A stretch of 64,000 bases of DNA, from the NCBI RefSeq assembly GCF_030160635.1, contig NZ_BSOS01000094.1, positions 62,001-126,000 on the forward strand, in the 5' to 3' direction. Positions 37,543 through 46,448 of this stretch are shown in pieces. Origin of the DNA: Acidocella aquatica (GTDB lineage Bacteria; Pseudomonadota; Alphaproteobacteria; Acetobacterales; Acetobacteraceae). Under the pieces are notes generated by a model. It did not search any database and was not told the DNA's origin. It was given only the letters and a program-made list of their open reading frames with translations. Made by a program: the position numbers and the translations under genes. Every line of letters begins with the position of its first letter. The stretch's first letter is position 1.

Positions 37543-37961
37543 TGGACGATGTAGCCGCCTATCTCTGGGTTGCCCTTGGCGGGGCGCTCGGCAGTGTGGC
37601 GCGCTTCGCTTTGGGCAACGCCATGGTCCTGCTTACCGGCCCCGCCTTTCCCTGGGGCACGCTGCTCATCAATGTCATCGGCTCCTTCGTCATCAGCTTT
37701 TTCGGCATGCTCACCGGCACGGGCGACCGATTCGCCCTGCCTTATGAAGCGCGGGTTTTCGTTACGGTCGGAATTTGCGGCGGATTCACTACATTCTCAT
37801 CATTCAGCCTGCAGAGCGTGGACCTCATCCGCGCCGGCCAGCCCGGCCGCGCCGGGCTCTATGTTGCGGCCTCCCTGATTCTCTGTGTTGCGGCCTGTGG
37901 CCTTGGCTTTTTGTCAGCGGCGGCCCTTAATAACAGCGCCGGTCCCGCGCATTCTCTCTAA
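37542..37961 (+). CDS. crcB: Fluoride channel CrcB (Fluc)
   Basis: A 139-residue membrane protein with four helices and the family motifs GGALGSVARF (helix 1) and GGFTTFSSFS (helix 3, the phenylalanines line the fluoride path). It exports fluoride as an antiparallel dimer. The start overlaps the purF stop by one base (TGATG). I did not see a fluoride riboswitch in front; the gene is coupled to purF instead. Confidence 0.94.
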   Translation: MDDVAAYLWVALGGALGSVARFALGNAMVLLTGPAFPWGTLLINVIGSFVISFFGMLTGTGDRFALPYEARVFVTVGICGGFTTFSSFSLQSVDLIRAGQPGRAGLYVAASLILCVAACGLGFLSAAALNNSAGPAHSL

Positions 37962-38100
37962 GAGATACGCGCCTGAAACGGATTAAATTCCTGTCGGAAT
38001 TTGTGTTATTTAAGCAACAGGAATGTTGCAAAACGATTATGCGGCTTCTTTTGACTGGCCCGGTGACCGGATCGGCATGTAGATTGTCATTTCGTCGTTA

Positions 38101-38147
38101 TGAGATGATGCAAAATCAGGTTCTTGCCCTGAATGAGTAACATCTCA
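38101..38147 (+). promoter_or_regulatory. Two-tier hairpin in the porin leader
   Basis: TGAGATG (38101-38107) pairs with CATCTCA (38141-38147), and inside it TCAGG (38116-38120) pairs with CCTGA (38128-38132). The element ends 50 bases before the porin start and has no T tract, so it is more likely a leader structure or mRNA stabiliser than a terminator. The promoter should be upstream, in 37962-38100. Confidence 0.5.
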
Positions 38148-38197
38148 GGCTACGTTTTAGGCATTTAAGCGCAACAACTGCGCATTCAGGAGGCATA

Positions 38198-39397
38198 ATG
38201 ATTACCATGCGTCGGCAACTTCTGGGACTGGGCTTCGTCGCCGCGTCCTCTCTCTTGGCCCTTCACGCGGCCCAGGCCATGAGCGGCCCCACGGCAATCA
38301 CGATTGACGGTGGCCCGCTCGGCTCGCTCGCCCTCAGCGGCGGCGTTGACGGTTATGGCTATTACCTGACCGAGACCAACAACAACGGCTACCTGCCGTA
38401 CAGCAACAAGTCCAACGGCGCCTATGTCGGCAGCGGCCTGGTCGAGTTGCAGAAGACCTCCGGTGTTCTGCAGTTCACCCTCGAGGTCGGCTCCAACGGT
38501 GGCCCCTTCGCGCTCGGCACCGCCCCGAGCCAGACCAGCATCAGCAACCTCTCCACCGGCCCGCTCTATGCCGGCTACATCACCATCGCCCCGCCGAACA
38601 CGCCGATCACGGTCTCCGTCGGCCAGATGGGCTCGCTCGAAGGCTACGAATCCGGCGTTGACTGGAACAACGCCAACCAGTTCGTCACCGGCTTGTGGTA
38701 TGTTGAAAATGCCCAGGCGCGCGGCGTGCAGGTCAACTATTCGCAGGGTCCGGTCTCGGCCTCCGTGCAGTTTGGCGATGGCTATGACACTGGCGTGTTC
38801 AACTTCCTGCAGGCTCTGGGCAGCTACGCGTTCAACGCCAACAACACCCTCAGCGTCTTCTACGCGGGCAACCTCGGCCGCACCGGCCTTAACGCCCACA
38901 CCTACGCCGGCACCGGCAACTACAACAACACCTCAGTTGGCGCCTACGGCTCCTACTTTGATAATTCGCAGATGGTTGGCGCCTATTACAGCTACACCAA
39001 CGGCAACCTGAACGTGGTGCCCGAAGTGCAGTACCAGATCGCCAAGGCTGACGCGAAGCTGAACCAGATGAAGGCGACCAGCAACTTCGGCGCCGCCGTG
39101 TTCGGTGATTACACCTTCGCCAACACCCCGTATTCGCTTGGCGGCTGGGCTGAATACTTCACCTCGCACACCTCCAGCATGGACAGTTCCTTCTGGTACC
39201 TCGCGCCGGACGCCGAAGCGGTTGGCTTCTCGGCAACCCCGACCTGGCAGTACAAGGACCTGTTCGCCCGCGTGGACGTTGGTTACCTCTACATGCTGAA
39301 CAAGACCCTGCCGAGCGGCATCAAGTCTGGCTTTGGCAACAGCGGCAACGACAGCGGCATTTTCCAGAGCACTCTGGAAGCCGGCCTGCTGTTCTAA
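38198..39397 (+). CDS. Outer-membrane beta-barrel porin
   Basis: A 399-residue exported protein. The signal peptide ends near HAAQA; the rest is rich in Gly, Asn, Tyr and Ser with alternating hydrophobic strands, and the last residue is Phe (EAGLLF), the barrel assembly signal. It resembles the abundant porins of Acetobacteraceae (beta-barrel porin-2 type), and has no recognised substrate. A strong ribosome site, AGGAGG at 38188-38193, and a perfect terminator suggest high expression. ATG at 38207 is a possible later start, but the spacing favours 38198. Confidence 0.85.
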   Translation: MITMRRQLLGLGFVAASSLLALHAAQAMSGPTAITIDGGPLGSLALSGGVDGYGYYLTETNNNGYLPYSNKSNGAYVGSGLVELQKTSGVLQFTLEVGSNGGPFALGTAPSQTSISNLSTGPLYAGYITIAPPNTPITVSVGQMGSLEGYESGVDWNNANQFVTGLWYVENAQARGVQVNYSQGPVSASVQFGDGYDTGVFNFLQALGSYAFNANNTLSVFYAGNLGRTGLNAHTYAGTGNYNNTSVGAYGSYFDNSQMVGAYYSYTNGNLNVVPEVQYQIAKADAKLNQMKATSNFGAAVFGDYTFANTPYSLGGWAEYFTSHTSSMDSSFWYLAPDAEAVGFSATPTWQYKDLFARVDVGYLYMLNKTLPSGIKSGFGNSGNDSGIFQSTLEAGLLF

Positions 39398-39422
39398 AAA
39401 TCCGTTACGTTTAACGGCAATG

Positions 39423-39451
39423 CGGCCGGACCTTCGGGTCCGGCCGTTTTT
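39423..39451 (+). terminator. Terminator of the porin gene
   Basis: A perfect ten-pair GC stem (arms 39423-39432 and 39437-39446) with the very stable TTCG tetraloop is followed by five T, 26 bases behind the porin stop. Confidence 0.95.
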
Positions 39452-39472
39452 GTTTGTGTCATAAAGTTTGCC

Positions 39473-39934
39473 TTATAAAGGCAGCCGCGCCGTCCGCTTC
39501 ACAGTGCGCAACGTGAGCGTCGATTGCACCCGGCTCACCCCCGGCACGCTGGTCAAAACCTCCGAGTGCAACCGCTCCAGATCCTCCATATCGCGGAAAA
39601 TCACCCGCAACAGATAATCCGACTGCCCGGCCAGCAAATAACATTCCTGAATCTGCGGCACGAGATTAACCTTCGCCTCGAAGGCATCCAGCTTCTTGCG
39701 GTCCTGCCCGTCGAGCGTGATGAAAACATAAGCCGTCCCCGGATATCCCGCGGCCTTCTGGTCAAGTACCAGATGCGTCCCGGCCACCAGATCCCCCTGC
39801 ATCAACAAATGCAGCCGCCTTAAACAGGCCGATGGCGATAAATTCACCTTCTCCGCCAAATCGGCGTTGGAGAGCCGCCCATCGCCCTGCAAGGCGTTCA
39901 GAATCTGCACATCCCGCGCGTCGATCTCATTCAT
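39473..39934 (-). CDS. Lrp/AsnC-family transcriptional regulator
   Basis: A 153-residue regulator. The N-terminal helix-turn-helix (DVQILNALQGDGRLSNADLA) is followed by the AsnC ligand-binding domain with the effector-pocket region YVFITLDGQ and a C-terminal SRVQSTL strand. It is divergent from ald, which is the standard target of such regulators: they activate alanine dehydrogenase when alanine is present (known from Rhizobium and Mycobacterium). An AT-rich spacer of about 150 bases separates the two. Confidence 0.92.
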   Translation of the reverse strand: MNEIDARDVQILNALQGDGRLSNADLAEKVNLSPSACLRRLHLLMQGDLVAGTHLVLDQKAAGYPGTAYVFITLDGQDRKKLDAFEAKVNLVPQIQECYLLAGQSDYLLRVIFRDMEDLERLHSEVLTSVPGVSRVQSTLTLRTVKRTARLPL

Positions 39935-40008
39935 TGATATAAACTTCGAATAATTATCTAATAAGTAAAATATTTCTCCATAAAACCTTAAAAGTCCACA
40001 TGATATTC

Positions 40009-40022
40009 GTGAAAAATTTCAC
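40009..40022. promoter_or_regulatory. Candidate Lrp-type operator between lrp and ald
   Basis: GTGAAAAATTTCAC is a perfect 14-base palindrome in the AT-rich spacer, 67 bases before the ald start. Lrp/AsnC proteins bind AT-rich dyads of this kind. The assignment is inferred from position. Confidence 0.5.
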
Positions 40023-40088
40023 ATAATTCCGTTATTATGCAGTTTAACAGCCGATCCCCGGCTGGCTCAGAACAGAAGGGACTGTCCC

Positions 40089-41204
40089 ATGCGTATCGGT
40101 GTACCGGCTGAAATCAAAGACCATGAAGACCGCGTCGGCCTCGTGCCCGCCTCGGTGCGTGAACTCACCCATCGCGGCCATGAAGTTTCGGTCGAAGCCG
40201 GTGCGGGCCACGGCATCGGCATTTCCGACGCCGACTATGAGGCCGCCGGCGCCAAAATCGTCACCGGACCTGATGACATCTGGGCCAAATCCGAAATGGT
40301 CATCAAGGTGAAGGAACCCCTGTCCGTCGAGCGCAAAAAGCTCCGCCCCGGCCAGGTGCTGTTCACCTACCTCCACCTCGCTCCAGACCCCGAGCAGACC
40401 AAAGACCTGCTGGCCTCCGGCGCCACCTGCATCGCCTATGAGACCGTCACCAGCCCCACCGGCGCGCTGCCGCTGCTCACCCCCATGTCCGAAGTCGCCG
40501 GCCGCATGGCCGTGCAGGTCGGCGCGCATAATCTGGAAAACGCCAACGGCGGCCGCGGCATGCTGCTCGGCGGCGTCCCCGGCGTGCCCCCGGCTGAGGT
40601 GCTGATCCTCGGCGGCGGCGTCTCCGGCGCCAACGCCGCCCTCATCGCCATCGGCATGGGCGCCGATGTCACCGTGATGGACCGCAACATCGACGTGCTG
40701 CGCCGCCTCGTCGCCCAGCACGGCACCCGCATCAAAACCGTGTTCTCCACCCAGCACGCCATCGCCACCCACATCGCCACGGCTGATCTCGTCATCGGCA
40801 CGGTGCTCATTCCCGGCGCCGCGGCCCCCAAGCTGGTCACCCGCGCGCTGCTGCAAACCATGAAGAAGGGCGCGGTCATCGTCGACGTCGCCATCGACCA
40901 GGGCGGCTGCACCGAAACCTCGCGCGCCACCACCCATTCTGACCCCACCTATGTGGTCGACGGCGTGATCCACTACTGCGTCGCCAACATGCCGGGCGGC
41001 GTCGCCCGCACCTCCACCTTCGCGCTCAACAACGCGACGCTGCCCTTCGCCCTGGCGCTGGCCGACAAAGGCTGGAAACAGGCCCTGAAGGACGATCGGC
41101 ACCTGCGCGACGGCCTCAACGTCCACGCCGGCAAAGTTACCCATCCGGCGGTCGCCGCCGCGCTGGGTTACACCTATGAGCCTGCGGAGAACGCGCTGGC
41201 TTAA
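40089..41204 (+). CDS. ald: Alanine dehydrogenase
   Basis: A 371-residue enzyme of full length with the N-terminal [18 protein letters not shown] motif, the substrate-binding KVKEPL loop, and a Rossmann fold with [10 protein letters not shown]. It deaminates L-alanine to pyruvate with NAD. The divergent Lrp-family gene is the probable regulator. No T-tracted terminator follows, but a cluster of hairpins does (41220-41350). Confidence 0.97.
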   Translation: MRIGVPAEIKDHEDRVGLVPASVRELTHRGHEVSVEAGAGHGIGISDADYEAAGAKIVTGPDDIWAKSEMVIKVKEPLSVERKKLRPGQVLFTYLHLAPDPEQTKDLLASGATCIAYETVTSPTGALPLLTPMSEVAGRMAVQVGAHNLENANGGRGMLLGGVPGVPPAEVLILGGGVSGANAALIAIGMGADVTVMDRNIDVLRRLVAQHGTRIKTVFSTQHAIATHIATADLVIGTVLIPGAAAPKLVTRALLQTMKKGAVIVDVAIDQGGCTETSRATTHSDPTYVVDGVIHYCVANMPGGVARTSTFALNNATLPFALALADKGWKQALKDDRHLRDGLNVHAGKVTHPAVAAALGYTYEPAENALA

Positions 41205-41219
41205 ATTCGTCATCCCCCA

Positions 41220-41350
41220 CGGCAGGGGCCAGCCCCTGCCGTCTGCGCCTTCCTCCCCCCGCCAGCCATGCCCGAATTTCCCCGGGCATGGCGCGGGGTG
41301 TTATGCGTTTTTCGCATGCGTGAGATGTTTTCAGGGGGGTTTTTCCCCCC
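41220..41350. repeat. Cluster of four hairpins behind ald
   Basis: Four inverted repeats stand in a row: arms 41220-41229/41232-41241, 41266-41274/41283-41291, 41303-41307/41313-41317 and 41334-41339/41345-41350 (the last is six G, five T, six C). None has a proper T tract behind it on the plus strand. The cluster may act as transcript end or mRNA stabiliser, or be an intergenic repeat family. Confidence 0.65.
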
Positions 41351-41464
41351 AAAGCACACGCCTAGCGATAGGATATAATGCCGCGAGAGCATGAGTAAGC
41401 GCTATGCAGCCCGGACGCCAATTCCATCATGGCAGGCTAAGGCTGGTGTTGGAGGGAATTGGAC

Positions 41465-43252
41465 TTGCTGCCGACTGACATTAAAGATCCCGGCTATTTC
41501 CACAAAGTGGTGGATTGCCAATGGGCCTGCCCGGCGCACACGCCGGTTCCCGAATATATCCGTCTGATCTCCGCCGGCCGTTATGCCGATGCATATATGG
41601 TCAACTGGAAATCAAACGTCTTCCCCGGCATTCTGGGCCGAACCTGCGACCGCCCCTGCGAACCGGCCTGCCGGCGCGGGCGGGTCGAGGAGCAGCCGGT
41701 GGCCATCTGCCGGCTCAAGCGAGTCGCCGCCGACTACAAGGGCGATGTCTCTGATCGCATGCCATCCCCCGCCGCCACAAAAAACGGCAAGCGCGTCGCA
41801 TTGGTCGGCGCCGGCCCCGCCTCGTTGACCGTCGCGCGCGACCTCGCTCCCTTGGGCTATGAGCTGACCCTTTTTGACGAAGGCCAGAAGGGCGGCGGCA
41901 TGGTCCGCACCCAGATCCCCAAATTCCGCCTGCCCGAGGAAGTCATCGACGAAGAAGTCGGCTACGTCCTGGGCCTTGGCGTTGAAACCCGCTTCGGCGC
42001 CCGCGTGAACAGTCTCAAATCCCTGCTCGACGACGGCTACGACGCCGTATTCATCGGCACCGGCGCCCCGCGCGGCCGCGACCTCGATCTTCCCGGCCGC
42101 AAGGAGGCCGCCGCCAACATCCATTTGGGCATCGACTGGCTCTCCTCCGTCTCCTTTGGCCACATCACCTCCATCGGCAAGCGCGTCATCGTGCTCGGCG
42201 GCGGCAACACGGCGATGGACTGCTGCCGTTCCGCGCGCCGCATGGGCGGCACTGACGTCAAGGTCGTCGTCCGCTCCGGCTTCAAGGAAATGAAGGCCAG
42301 CCCGTGGGAAAAAGAAGATGCGATGCATGAGGACATTCCCATCCTCAACTTCCTGGTGCCCAAGGAATTCACCCATGAGAACAACCGCCTCACCGGCGTG
42401 GTGTTCGAGACCGTGCACGCCGTCTACGACGATAAAGGCCGCCGCCAGCTGGTGAACAACGGCGAGCCGGATGTGCATATGCCATGCGATGACGTTCTGG
42501 TCGCCGTCGGCCAGGAGAACGCCTTCCCCTGGATCGAGCGCGACATCGGCATCGCCTTCGACCGCTGGGGCATGCCGGTGGTGGACGAGACCACCCACCG
42601 CTCCACTAACGAAAAAGTATTTTTTGGCGGCGATGCCGCGTTCGGCCCCAAAAACATCATCTGGGCCGTCGCCCACGGCCATCAGGCCGCCATCTCCATT
42701 GATCGTCTCTGCCAGGGCGGCGCCATCGATGACCGCCCCCCGCCGGGCGTGCAGCTGATCAGCCAGAAAATGGGCATCCATGAGTGGATCTACGATAACG
42801 AGGTCTCCAACGACCATCGCTTCGCCGTCCCCCACGCTGAAAAAACCGCAGCGCTTGCCAACATCAAAACCGAAGTCGAACTTGGCTTCGACCTCGGCCA
42901 GGCCCTCGCCGAAGCCCAGCGCTGCCTCAACTGCGATGTACAGACCGTCTTCTCCGCCCCCGCCTGCATCGAGTGCGATGCCTGCGTCGACATCTGCCCG
43001 GAAGACTGCATCACCTTCACCGCCGATGGCGAGGAGGCCGATCTGCGCGGCCGCCTCAACGCCCCGGCGCGCAACCTTTCTCAAGACCTCTACATCGCGG
43101 ACGGCCTGAAAACCGGCCGCGTCATGGTCAAGGATGAGGATGTCTGTCTGCATTGCGGCATGTGTGCCGAGCGTTGCCCGACCGGTGCCTGGGACATGCA
43201 ACGTTTTCTCTTCGATATGGCACAGGCAGGAACAGCATGCTCCAAGTCGTAA
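41465..43252 (+). CDS. GltD-like flavoprotein with two ferredoxin clusters, partner of KorAB
   Basis: A 595-residue multidomain oxidoreductase. The N-terminal part has the GltD-type iron-sulfur cysteines (CQWACPAH, CDRPCEPAC), then a FAD site VALVGAGPAS and an NAD(P)-type site VIVLGGGNTAMDCC. The C-terminus is a 2[4Fe-4S] ferredoxin: CIECDACVDICP and CLHCGMCAERCP. This could take electrons from KorAB internally and reduce NAD(P). I chose the TTG at 41465 because GGAGGG (41451-41456) is eight bases upstream; the TTG at 41459 is too close. It overlaps korA by 16 bases, so the three genes form one unit. Confidence 0.88.
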   Translation: MLPTDIKDPGYFHKVVDCQWACPAHTPVPEYIRLISAGRYADAYMVNWKSNVFPGILGRTCDRPCEPACRRGRVEEQPVAICRLKRVAADYKGDVSDRMPSPAATKNGKRVALVGAGPASLTVARDLAPLGYELTLFDEGQKGGGMVRTQIPKFRLPEEVIDEEVGYVLGLGVETRFGARVNSLKSLLDDGYDAVFIGTGAPRGRDLDLPGRKEAAANIHLGIDWLSSVSFGHITSIGKRVIVLGGGNTAMDCCRSARRMGGTDVKVVVRSGFKEMKASPWEKEDAMHEDIPILNFLVPKEFTHENNRLTGVVFETVHAVYDDKGRRQLVNNGEPDVHMPCDDVLVAVGQENAFPWIERDIGIAFDRWGMPVVDETTHRSTNEKVFFGGDAAFGPKNIIWAVAHGHQAAISIDRLCQGGAIDDRPPPGVQLISQKMGIHEWIYDNEVSNDHRFAVPHAEKTAALANIKTEVELGFDLGQALAEAQRCLNCDVQTVFSAPACIECDACVDICPEDCITFTADGEEADLRGRLNAPARNLSQDLYIADGLKTGRVMVKDEDVCLHCGMCAERCPTGAWDMQRFLFDMAQAGTACSKS

Positions 43253-45093
43253 AACCGGTTGACGGCCTCGTCCGCGTCAACGATTTCGTCGTCAAATTCG
43301 CCAACGTCAACGGCTCCGGCTCCGCCAGCGCCAACCAGATGTTCGGCAAGGCCATCCTGCGCATGGGCGTCCCCGTCGCCACGCGCAACATCTTCCCCTC
43401 CAACATCCAGGGCCTGCCGACGTGGTACGAAATCCGCGTCTCCGAGGCCGGCTACATGGGCGCGCGCGAGGGCACCGAGCTGATGGTGGCGATGAACCCC
43501 CAAACCTGGGACCAGGACATCGCCTCAATCCTCCCCGGCGGCTATCTCTTCTACGACTCCAGCCGCGTGGTGCCCGAAAACCGCCTGCGCAGCGATATCA
43601 TCATCATCGGCATGCCGCTCACCGAGCTGTGCAACCGCGCCTACACTGACCCGCGCCAGCGCCAGCTCTTCAAAAACATCATCTACGTCGGCGCCATCGC
43701 GGCCCTGCTGGATATCGGTCTTGAAGTGCTGGAAACCCTGATCGCCGAGCAGTTCAAGGCCAAGGAAAAACTGATCTCCGCTAACATCCAGGCGCTGCAC
43801 ATGGGCCGCGACTATGCGCAAACCCATCTGCAATGCCCCATCGGCCTGCGCGTGCGCCGCTCCAACGCGGTAGGCGATCGCATCGCCATCGAGGGCAACG
43901 CCGCCGCCGGCCTCGGCGCGGTCTATGGCGGCGCCACCGTCGCCGCCTGGTATCCCATCACCCCCTCCACCTCGCTGGTCGAGGGCTTCCAGAAATACTG
44001 CACCCGCTTTCGCGTCGACCCGCAAACCGGCGCGCATAACTTCGCCATCGTCCAGGCCGAGGACGAACTCTCCTCCATAGGCATGGTCATCGGCGCCTCC
44101 TGGAACGGCGCGCGCGCCTTCACCGCCACCTCCGGCCCCGGCATTTCGCTGATGCAGGAATTCTTCGGCCTGGCCTATTTCGCCGAAATCCCCGCCGTCA
44201 TCTTCGATGTCCAGCGCGCCGGCCCCTCCACCGGCATGCCCACCCGCACCCAGCAATGCGATGTTCTGGCCTGCGCCTATGCCTCGCATGGCGACACCAA
44301 ACACGTCCTGCTCTTCCCTGAAGATCCCTATGAGTGCTTCACCTTCGGCGCCCAGGCGTTTGACCTCGCCGACCGCCTGCAAACCCCCGTTTTCGTCCTG
44401 CTCGACCTCGACATCGGCATGAACGAGCGGCTCACCCGCCCGCTTGTCTGGGATGACTCCAAAAAAATGGACCGCGGCAAGGTGATGACCGCCGAAGAGC
44501 TCGAAGCCGGCAAGGATTTCGGCCGCTACCTCGATGTCGATGGCGACGGCATCACCTACCGCACCTACCCCGGCACCCATCCCACCCGCGGCTCCTTCTT
44601 CACCCGCGGCACCTCGAAGGACCGTTACGCCCGCTACACCGAACTCGGTTCGGCCTATGAGGACAACATGCAGCGTCTGCTGCGCAAATTCGCCACCGCC
44701 GCCACCCTGGTCCCGGCCCCGGTCGTCCGCCCGGCATCCCGGTCCACCAAACTCGGCGTCATCTATTACGGCTCCACCGCTGCCGCCATGCTCGAAGCCG
44801 CTGATCTGCTGGCAGGGGAGGGGATCGAGCTGGACCTCATGCGTGTGCGCGCCTTCCCCTTCAGCGATATCGTCAACGGCTTCATCGAGGCGCACGAAAA
44901 AGTCTTCGTCGTCGAACAAAACCGCGACGCCCAATTGCGCACCCTGCTGGTCAACGAGCTGGAAATCGACCCCGCCCGCCTGCCCAAAATCCTGCATTAC
45001 GACGGCTCGCCGATCACCGCGCGCCAGATCGCTGAAAAAATTAAAGGCCACCCCTCGCTCACGGCCAGGTCTTTCGAGAGGAGCGCGTCATGA
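43237..45093 (+). CDS. korA: 2-oxoacid:ferredoxin oxidoreductase, fused gamma-alpha subunit
   Basis: A 618-residue subunit. Residues 1 to about 190 are the gamma domain (NVNGSGSASANQMFGKAIL), and the rest is the alpha domain with the YPITPSTSL motif. This two-gene KorAB form is the one found in aerobic organisms such as Mycobacterium and halophilic archaea. The likely substrate is 2-oxoglutarate, but pyruvate or branched 2-oxoacids are not excluded. The ATG at 43237 lies in the end of the flavoprotein gene; a longer frame upstream lacks family similarity. The stop overlaps korB by four bases. Confidence 0.88.
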   Translation: MLQVVKPVDGLVRVNDFVVKFANVNGSGSASANQMFGKAILRMGVPVATRNIFPSNIQGLPTWYEIRVSEAGYMGAREGTELMVAMNPQTWDQDIASILPGGYLFYDSSRVVPENRLRSDIIIIGMPLTELCNRAYTDPRQRQLFKNIIYVGAIAALLDIGLEVLETLIAEQFKAKEKLISANIQALHMGRDYAQTHLQCPIGLRVRRSNAVGDRIAIEGNAAAGLGAVYGGATVAAWYPITPSTSLVEGFQKYCTRFRVDPQTGAHNFAIVQAEDELSSIGMVIGASWNGARAFTATSGPGISLMQEFFGLAYFAEIPAVIFDVQRAGPSTGMPTRTQQCDVLACAYASHGDTKHVLLFPEDPYECFTFGAQAFDLADRLQTPVFVLLDLDIGMNERLTRPLVWDDSKKMDRGKVMTAEELEAGKDFGRYLDVDGDGITYRTYPGTHPTRGSFFTRGTSKDRYARYTELGSAYEDNMQRLLRKFATAATLVPAPVVRPASRSTKLGVIYYGSTAAAMLEAADLLAGEGIELDLMRVRAFPFSDIVNGFIEAHEKVFVVEQNRDAQLRTLLVNELEIDPARLPKILHYDGSPITARQIAEKIKGHPSLTARSFERSAS

Positions 45094-46145
45094 GCTTTCT
45101 GCCCAAACCCAAGCTGCACCACCCCGGCCTGCTCCCCAACGCGCTGGGCTACACGCGGCGCGACTATGAGGGCGCGATCTCCACCCTCTGCGCAGGCTGC
45201 GGTCATGATTCCATCTCGGCGGCCATCGTCCACGCCTGCTTCCAGATGGACCTGCCCCCCCACCGCATCGCCAAACTCTCCGGGATCGGCTGCTCCTCCA
45301 AAACGCCTACCTACTTTCTCGGCAGCTCCCACGGCTTCAACTCCGTGCATGGGCGCATGCCCTCCGTCCTCACCGGCGCCAACCTCGCCAACCGTGATCT
45401 TATTTATCTGGGCGTCTCGGGTGACGGCGACTCCGCCTCCATCGGCCTCGGCCAGTTCGCCCACTCCATGCGCCGCGGCGTCAACATGGTCTACATCGTC
45501 GAAAACAACGGCGTATATGGCCTCACCAAGGGCCAGTTCTCCGCCACGGCTGACAAAGGCGCCAAGAGCAAGCGCGGTGTCGCCAATAACGACGAGGCGA
45601 TAGACCTGGTCAGCATGGCCATCCAGCTCGGCGCCAGCTTCGTCGGCCGCAGCTTCTCGGGCGACAAGGCTCAGCTCGTGCCGCTGATCCAGGCCGCCCT
45701 GGCCCACCCCGGCGCCGCCTTCATTGACTGCATCTCCCCCTGCGTCACCTTCAACAACCACCAGGGCTCCACCAAAAGCTTCGACTATGTGCGCGAGCAC
45801 AACGAGGCGGTGAATATGCTGGATGTCATCACCGGCCGCGACGAGATCACCGTTGACTACGCCCCCGGCGCCGTCGAAATCGTCGAACAGCACGACGGCT
45901 CCCTGCTGCGCCTGCGCAAGCTTGCGGGTGATTATGATGTCAGCAGCCGCGCCGAGGCGCTGGGCTTCCTGCAACACCATCACGCCAAGGGTGAAATCGT
46001 CACCGGGTTGCTCTACCGCGACCCGGAGCCCGAGGAGATGCACAGTTATCTCAAAACCACGGCAACCCCCCTCAATGAGCTCACCGAAGCCACCCTCTGC
46101 CCTGGTTCGGCGGCGCTCGAGAGGCTGAACGCCAGCCTGCGCTGA
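45090..46145 (+). CDS. korB: 2-oxoacid:ferredoxin oxidoreductase beta subunit
   Basis: A 351-residue thiamine-diphosphate subunit. The cysteines CAGCGHD and GIGCSSKTP ligate its [4Fe-4S] cluster; the ThDP/metal motif is GDGDSASIGLGQF followed by NNGVYGLTKGQ. With KorA it oxidises a 2-oxoacid and CoA to acyl-CoA and CO2, with ferredoxin as acceptor. The neighbouring flavoprotein provides a ferredoxin-like domain. It overlaps korA by four bases and is closed by a strong terminator. Confidence 0.92.
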   Translation: MSFLPKPKLHHPGLLPNALGYTRRDYEGAISTLCAGCGHDSISAAIVHACFQMDLPPHRIAKLSGIGCSSKTPTYFLGSSHGFNSVHGRMPSVLTGANLANRDLIYLGVSGDGDSASIGLGQFAHSMRRGVNMVYIVENNGVYGLTKGQFSATADKGAKSKRGVANNDEAIDLVSMAIQLGASFVGRSFSGDKAQLVPLIQAALAHPGAAFIDCISPCVTFNNHQGSTKSFDYVREHNEAVNMLDVITGRDEITVDYAPGAVEIVEQHDGSLLRLRKLAGDYDVSSRAEALGFLQHHHAKGEIVTGLLYRDPEPEEMHSYLKTTATPLNELTEATLCPGSAALERLNASLR

Positions 46146-46171
46146 CCGCCGCTGCGAAGCATCAGCCCACC

Positions 46172-46203
46172 AACCCGGGATGGCGCGCCATCCCGGGTTT
46201 TTT
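46172..46203 (+). terminator. Terminator of the kor operon
   Basis: A 28-base perfect palindrome (arms 46172-46185 and 46186-46199, AACCCGGGATGG type) is followed by a T run, 26 bases behind korB. Confidence 0.93.
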
Positions 46204-46290
46204 ATATCCGCCCATGCGCGGCCCCACCTCCCGGCGCGGCGCGGGTAAAATGTTACCAAATCTAACGCAAAAGATGAGGCGAACGCCACT

Positions 46291-46305
46291 TGCGAATGAT
46301 TATTA
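46291..46305. promoter_or_regulatory. Weaker Fur-box-like site
   Basis: TGCGAAT-G-ATTATTA matches the 7-1-7 Fur pattern TGATAAT-N-ATTATCA at 11 of 14 positions. It stands 18 bases in front of a better match, and spaced pairs of such sites are common at Fur-regulated promoters. Confidence 0.4.
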
Positions 46306-46322
46306 ATATAACTAAATGTTAT

Positions 46323-46337
46323 TGAGAATGACTATCA
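46323..46337. promoter_or_regulatory. Fur-box-like site in front of cyo
   Basis: TGAGAAT-G-ACTATCA matches the 7-1-7 Fur pattern TGATAAT-N-ATTATCA at 12 of 14 positions and is part of a wider dyad with ends ATTGA and TCAAT. Fur or a relative (Irr, Mur) could bind here and tie quinol oxidase expression to iron. An FNR-type site is less likely because the central spacing is wrong. Confidence 0.5.
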
Positions 46338-46442
46338 ATGCCATATCAAAATCGTATTTTTAGCCTACCATCAAAAATATAATTATTATATCGATATGAA
46401 TTGCCACCTAAATCAAAACAAAATAAACAGGCCAAAATCTGT

Positions 46443-46448
46443 TATAAT
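46443..46448 (+). promoter_or_regulatory. Candidate -10 box of the cyo promoter
   Basis: A perfect TATAAT lies about 220 bases before the leader ORF. No good -35 hexamer stands 16-18 bases in front; TTGCCA at 46401-46406 is too far away. In such an AT-rich stretch a chance match is possible. Confidence 0.35.

Noticed and set aside
37962-38197. A fluoride riboswitch near crcB
   Set aside because: crcB is coupled to purF with no leader of its own, and the hairpin behind it belongs to the porin leader.
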